A stretch of 8,844 bases of DNA, taken from the NCBI GenBank assembly GCA_946531975.1, contig CAMNAY010000060.1, forward strand, positions 1 to 8,844, read 5' to 3'. This document shows positions 5,691 through 8,844 of this stretch, piece by piece. The number at the start of each line of letters is the position of its first letter. Position 1 is the first letter of the stretch. A program made the translations under genes and the position numbers. The notes under the pieces are model-generated. The model searched no databases, had not been told where the DNA came from, and saw only the letters and a program-made list of their open reading frames with translations. This stretch comes from an uncultured Ruminococcus sp. GTDB lineage: Bacteria > Bacillota > Clostridia > Oscillospirales > Ruminococcaceae.

Positions 5691-7769
5691 GTGCCTGAAA
5701 TTCATGTGCTCCCGAAGGATATTGCCGAACTGATCGCGGCAGGCGAGGTCATCGAACGCCCTGCCTCCGTGCTGAAGGAGCTGACCGAAAACGCGATTGA
5801 CGCGGGCGCAAAGCGTATTACCGCAGAGCTGAAGCGCGGCGGCGTGCTGTACCTGCGCGTGACCGACGACGGCTGCGGCATTGCGCCCGAACAGGTGCGG
5901 ACGGCATTCCTGCGCCATGCGACCAGCAAAATACAGACTGCGGAGGATCTCGAATCCATCTTCACCCTCGGCTTCCGCGGCGAAGCACTCGCTTCGATCT
6001 GCGCGGTTGCAAGGACGGAGGTGCTGACACGGCAGCAGGGCGCAGAGCTCGGCGTTCACTATGTCATGGAGGGCGGCGAGGAGGTCTCGTATGAGCAGAG
6101 CGGCTGCCCGGAGGGTACGACCGTGATCGTCCGTGACCTGTTCTTCAACGTCCCTGTCCGTGCGGGATTTCTGAAAAAGGACACCGCAGAGGGCAATGCA
6201 GCGGCAAATATCTTTCAGAAAATCGCGCTGTCTCATCCGGAGATCTCATTCCGGCTGATCCGCGAAAACAAAACGGAGTTCGTGACACCCGGCGACGGCA
6301 AGCTGTTCTCGGCAGTCTATGCAATCTTCGGCAAGGACTTTGCCCGCGATCTGCTGGCGGTCGAGTATGCCGAACAGAATGAGAACGGCATCACCGTAGA
6401 CGGCTATATTCTGAAACCGCTGTATGCGCGCCCGAACCGCTCGCATCAGCTGTTCTTTGTCAACGGACGCTCGGTGCGTTCGTTTACGCTGATTTCCGCG
6501 ATTGAGGAAGCGTATAAGACCCTCATCATGACCGGCAAATATCCCGCCTGTGTGCTGCGGATTCAGGTCTCGCCGCGCATCGTCGATGTCAATATGCATC
6601 CGACCAAGGCAGAGGTGCGCTTCTCCGATGAGCGGCGGGTGTATCAGGCAGTGTACATGGCAGTGCTGAGTGCCTTGGAGCAGAATCATCTTGTGTACGA
6701 ATTCCGTCTGCCGCAGAATGTGCAGATGCAGAACGCTCAGGTGCAAACTGCTCAGGTGCAAGCGGCGCAGGCACAGCAGTCTGCTCCGGTGCGGGCAAAT
6801 CTCACGCCCCCGCAGCAGGGATCTGCTCCGCAGCCCGCGGCAGATTCACAGGCGGCACAGGCTCAGATCCGGAAGGCGCAGATGTTCTCGCAGGTCTATA
6901 CGCCGCAGAAGCCGAAGACCGACTGGTTTGCACCGCTGCCCGGACAGGACAGCAATACGCCCGCACCGCTCTTTCAGAAGCAGGAGCCGGTGAATTCCGC
7001 CGCACCTGTACCGCAGCCGCAGCAGGAAGCCCCTGTGCCGCAGCGGACTCCTGTCATTCCGGAGGCACTCCGGGCATTTCCGGCACTGACTGCCCAGCCG
7101 AAGACTCCGGTCAGTCCGCCGCCTGCCGCACCGACACCGGAGCAGGAGCTGCCGGATGATCCGGCGGCGCGCAACGCTGCGATCTCTGCGATTCAGCGCG
7201 AGAAAATTCAGGTTGTCGGAGAGCTGTTCGACCTGTATGTTCTGGCACAGGCGGGCGAGCAGTTCGTGATGATCGACAAGCACGCCGCACACGAGCGGAT
7301 TCTCTTTGAGCGGTTCCGCACGCGGGAGTGCCGTGACCGGCAGTCCTTGCTGACGCCGGTGCGCGTGCTGCTGACCGCAGATGAGGTGACTGCGCTGCAG
7401 GAGCAGGCAGAAGCGCTGGAGGGCTGCGGCTTTACCTTCGATTTCAGCGAGGCACCGGTGGTGCAGATGACCGGCGTTCCGCTTTCCTGTGCGGAGCTGG
7501 ACCTCGATCAGATTGCGTCCGATCTCGCTGCAAACTGCGCAAAGCATCACGCACAGCCCGATCTGCATCTGCTGGACGATATGTTCCATGATCTCGCCTG
7601 CAAAGCCGCGATCAAGGCGGGCACACATAATACACTGGAGGAATTGCAGTCTCTGGCGGTGCAGGTCTGGACGGATGAACAGATCCGTCACTGCCCGCAC
7701 GGCAGACCTGTGATGTTCCTGATGTCCAGATATCAGATTGAAAAACAGTTCAAGCGCATTCAGGATTAA
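5691..7769 (+). CDS. mutL: MutL, mismatch repair ATPase/endonuclease
   Basis: MutL is recruited by MutS at mismatches. In bacteria without MutH it nicks the new strand itself, directed by the sliding clamp. The protein has 692 residues from a GTG start. The N-terminal GHKL ATPase domain shows IAAGEVIERPASVLKEL with catalytic Glu30, Asn34 in ENAIDAGA, DDGCGI (59-64) and LGFRGEALASI (93-103). The transducer domain runs to about residue 335 (VDVNMHPTKAEVRF near the end). A long Gln/Pro/Ala-rich linker (about 343-490) follows. The C-terminal domain carries the metal-binding endonuclease motif DKHAAHE (529-535) with Glu540, a D[QK]HA-x2-E-x4-E form with Lys in place of the usual Gln. It also has QSLLTP (551-556, a candidate clamp-binding motif), ACKAAIKAG (636-644) and CPHGRP (668-673). 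All catalytic elements look intact. It lies in the same run as mutS, separated by two membrane-protein genes. Confidence 0.97.
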   Translation: MPEIHVLPKDIAELIAAGEVIERPASVLKELTENAIDAGAKRITAELKRGGVLYLRVTDDGCGIAPEQVRTAFLRHATSKIQTAEDLESIFTLGFRGEALASICAVARTEVLTRQQGAELGVHYVMEGGEEVSYEQSGCPEGTTVIVRDLFFNVPVRAGFLKKDTAEGNAAANIFQKIALSHPEISFRLIRENKTEFVTPGDGKLFSAVYAIFGKDFARDLLAVEYAEQNENGITVDGYILKPLYARPNRSHQLFFVNGRSVRSFTLISAIEEAYKTLIMTGKYPACVLRIQVSPRIVDVNMHPTKAEVRFSDERRVYQAVYMAVLSALEQNHLVYEFRLPQNVQMQNAQVQTAQVQAAQAQQSAPVRANLTPPQQGSAPQPAADSQAAQAQIRKAQMFSQVYTPQKPKTDWFAPLPGQDSNTPAPLFQKQEPVNSAAPVPQPQQEAPVPQRTPVIPEALRAFPALTAQPKTPVSPPPAAPTPEQELPDDPAARNAAISAIQREKIQVVGELFDLYVLAQAGEQFVMIDKHAAHERILFERFRTRECRDRQSLLTPVRVLLTADEVTALQEQAEALEGCGFTFDFSEAPVVQMTGVPLSCAELDLDQIASDLAANCAKHHAQPDLHLLDDMFHDLACKAAIKAGTHNTLEELQSLAVQVWTDEQIRHCPHGRPVMFLMSRYQIEKQFKRIQD
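6723..6782 (+). repeat. Degenerate 15-base tandem repeat (about four units) in the mutL linker
   Basis: Four in-frame 15-base units start at 6723, 6738, 6753 and 6768, encoding QMQNA, QVQTA, QVQAA and QAQQS. Units two and three share their first nine bases exactly (CAGGTGCAA). The repeat lies at the start of the disordered MutL linker, so a gain or loss of a unit would keep the frame. Confidence 0.75.
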
Positions 7770-7790
7770 AGCGTTCGGGAGGGATTATTC

Positions 7791-8357
7791 ATGAATCACG
7801 AGTTATTTTCCGATGACTTTACACCGATCGGGACAGACCGGCTGCTGATCCGGCGGTTTCTGCCGTCTGACGGTGCGGATCTGGCAGAGATCCTGACGGA
7901 TCCGAAGGTCGTACACTTTGAGCCGTATGATGTGTTCACACCGGAGCAGGCTGTGCATGAAGCGGAAAACTTCGCGCAGAGCAGCTGCTTTTATGCGGTT
8001 GAACTGCGGGAGGAGCGGAAGGTCATCGGCAAGCTGTATTTCCAGCATATCGGAAACTTCGGTACATATGAGCTTGGCTATACCTTCCACGGTGCCTATC
8101 AGGGCATGGGCTATGCGAAGGAGGCTGCCGCCGCGCTGATCCGCAGCGCCTTTGAGAGCGGCAAGGTCCGGCGCATCATCGCCTATTCCGATGAAGCGAA
8201 TACCCGTTCGTGGAATCTGCTGGAGCATCTCGGCTTCCAGCGCGAGGGCGAACTGCGCGAGTATACCTACAAATTCCTCGATGAAGACGGTCAGCCGCTC
8301 TGGCAGAATATGCTGATTTATGCGATGCTGGCGTCCGATGCCGCGTCCGGACAGTGA
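7791..8357 (+). CDS. GNAT family N-acetyltransferase, RimJ/RimL type
   Basis: This 188-residue cytoplasmic enzyme of the GNAT superfamily is predicted to transfer acetyl from acetyl-CoA to an amine. The N-terminal TDRLLIRRFLPSDGADL (16-31) is typical of the Acetyltransf_3 (RimJ/RimL-like) group. The acetyl-CoA pyrophosphate loop is visible as QGMGYA (104-109). The C-terminal signature EANTRSWNLLEHLGFQREGEL, an A-N-x2-S-x2-L-L-E-x2-G-F pattern, is clear. The substrate cannot be told; relatives act on ribosomal-protein N-termini, other proteins, small amines or antibiotics. GGAGGG at 7778-7783, 7 bases before the ATG, supports the start. The gene begins 21 bases after the mutL stop, so it is probably co-transcribed, but nothing suggests a repair role. 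The fold is certain; the product name beyond GNAT is not. Confidence 0.92.
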   Translation: MNHELFSDDFTPIGTDRLLIRRFLPSDGADLAEILTDPKVVHFEPYDVFTPEQAVHEAENFAQSSCFYAVELREERKVIGKLYFQHIGNFGTYELGYTFHGAYQGMGYAKEAAAALIRSAFESGKVRRIIAYSDEANTRSWNLLEHLGFQREGELREYTYKFLDEDGQPLWQNMLIYAMLASDAASGQ

Positions 8358-8416
8358 CCGGCGCTGCTCTTTCATCCTCAGGATCCTATATTCCAAACGA
8401 AACGGAGAAATCAGCC

Positions 8417-8844
8417 ATGACTGAACGGGAAAAGGCGGCGGCAGGCTATCTGTACGACGCGAATTATGACAAAGAGCTTGCGGATCTGCGCGCCAGATGC
8501 ATGAATCTCTGCTGGGACTACAATGCACTGCGCCCGACCGAGACCGAACAGCAGCATGCCCTGCTGAAGCAGATTCTCGGCGGCATGGGCACCGGCTGCA
8601 CAATCCTTGCGCCGTTTCGCTGCGACTACGGCTACAACGTGACAATCGGCAAGAACTTCTTTGCAAATTACAACTGCATCATCCTCGACGGCGCAAAGGT
8701 GACCTTCGGGGACAATGTATTCATCGCGCCGAACTGCGTCTTCACGACGGCGGGGCATGCGCTCGACGAGGAGCAGCGCAACCGCGGTCTGGAGATCGCA
8801 CTGCCGATTACCGTCGGAAACAGCGTGTGGTTCGGGGCAAATGT
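8417..8844 (+). CDS. Sugar O-acetyltransferase, maltose/galactoside type (LbH/hexapeptide), 3' end outside window
   Basis: This is a partial gene open to the window end, giving 142 residues of a family usually about 185-210 long. It resembles maltose O-acetyltransferase (Maa), thiogalactoside acetyltransferase (LacA) and NodL. These enzymes move acetyl from acetyl-CoA to a sugar hydroxyl, acting as trimers of left-handed beta-helices. The N-terminal Mac domain is present (KAAAGYLYDANYDKELADL, 6-24). Hexapeptide repeats follow (YNVTIGKNFFANYN, VTFGDNVFIAPN, ITVGNSVWFGAN). His114 in TTAGHALD is the expected catalytic histidine; the common form is TAGHPLD. GGAGA at 8404-8408 lies 8 bases before the ATG at 8417. 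The 59-base gap from the GNAT gene and the shared direction make co-transcription possible. Such enzymes are often called sugar-detoxifying, but the real substrate is usually unknown. Confidence 0.92.
   Translation, partial: MTEREKAAAGYLYDANYDKELADLRARCMNLCWDYNALRPTETEQQHALLKQILGGMGTGCTILAPFRCDYGYNVTIGKNFFANYNCIILDGAKVTFGDNVFIAPNCVFTTAGHALDEEQRNRGLEIALPITVGNSVWFGAN

Noticed and set aside
6846..7700. A 284-codon open frame on the minus strand opposite the mutL linker and C-terminal domain
   Set aside because: The protein is Arg/Leu/Cys-rich, a reverse image of MutL codons, with no domain signature.
8358..8416. Possible promoter or terminator between the two acetyltransferase genes (TATATT at 8388-8393, short ATCC/GGAT repeat)
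   Set aside because: No matching -35 box is present, and the inverted repeat has only four base pairs without a T run.
1..8844. CRISPR array, tRNA or rRNA genes, insertion sequences or phage parts
   Set aside because: No repeat-spacer pattern, cloverleaf, rRNA-like sequence, transposase or terminal inverted repeat was seen; nearly all bases are accounted for by protein genes.

Overview
The window is a compact, gene-dense stretch in which every supported gene lies on the + strand. The DNA is GC-rich, the genes carry strong purine-rich Shine-Dalgarno sites, and mutL uses a GTG start. MiaB, a YlbF/YmcA-family protein, MutS and MutL lie close together, and the MutL has its own endonuclease motif. 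This resembles the ymcB(miaB)-ymcA-cotE-mutS-mutL region of Bacillus subtilis, so I infer a Gram-positive Firmicute. The cysteine tail on the YlbF-like protein and the GC content suggest class Clostridia, perhaps the Ruminococcaceae/Oscillospiraceae. The genus cannot be fixed from the sequence alone.

Layout: 1-651 is the 3' part of miaB (tRNA methylthiotransferase). 722-1435 encodes an unrecognised acidic protein. 1494-1910 encodes a YlbF/YmcA-family protein ending in a four-cysteine motif. 1910-4537 is mutS, whose start overlaps the preceding stop by one base. 4613-5287 encodes a multi-pass membrane protein with YhfC/PrsW-like intramembrane protease motifs, and 5306-5644 a small protein with three predicted membrane helices. 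5691-7769 is mutL. 7791-8357 encodes a GNAT acetyltransferase. 8417-8844 is the 5' part of a maltose/galactoside-type sugar O-acetyltransferase that runs off the window.

The core is methyl-independent mismatch repair. MutS has an intact mismatch-reading Phe-X-Glu motif and ATPase. MutL has an intact GHKL ATPase and an endonuclease site. Both carry candidate sliding-clamp-binding peptides. MiaB and the YlbF-like protein are linked by synteny and by iron-sulfur chemistry. The two membrane-protein genes between mutS and mutL have no evident repair role and are the least expected part of the locus. All gaps are under 80 bases. No convincing rho-independent terminator, tRNA, rRNA, CRISPR array or mobile element was seen, so long polycistronic transcripts are plausible. 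Most of the window looks like ordinary core genome. The items worth a second look are the membrane pair, the unknown 237-residue protein and the cysteine tail.
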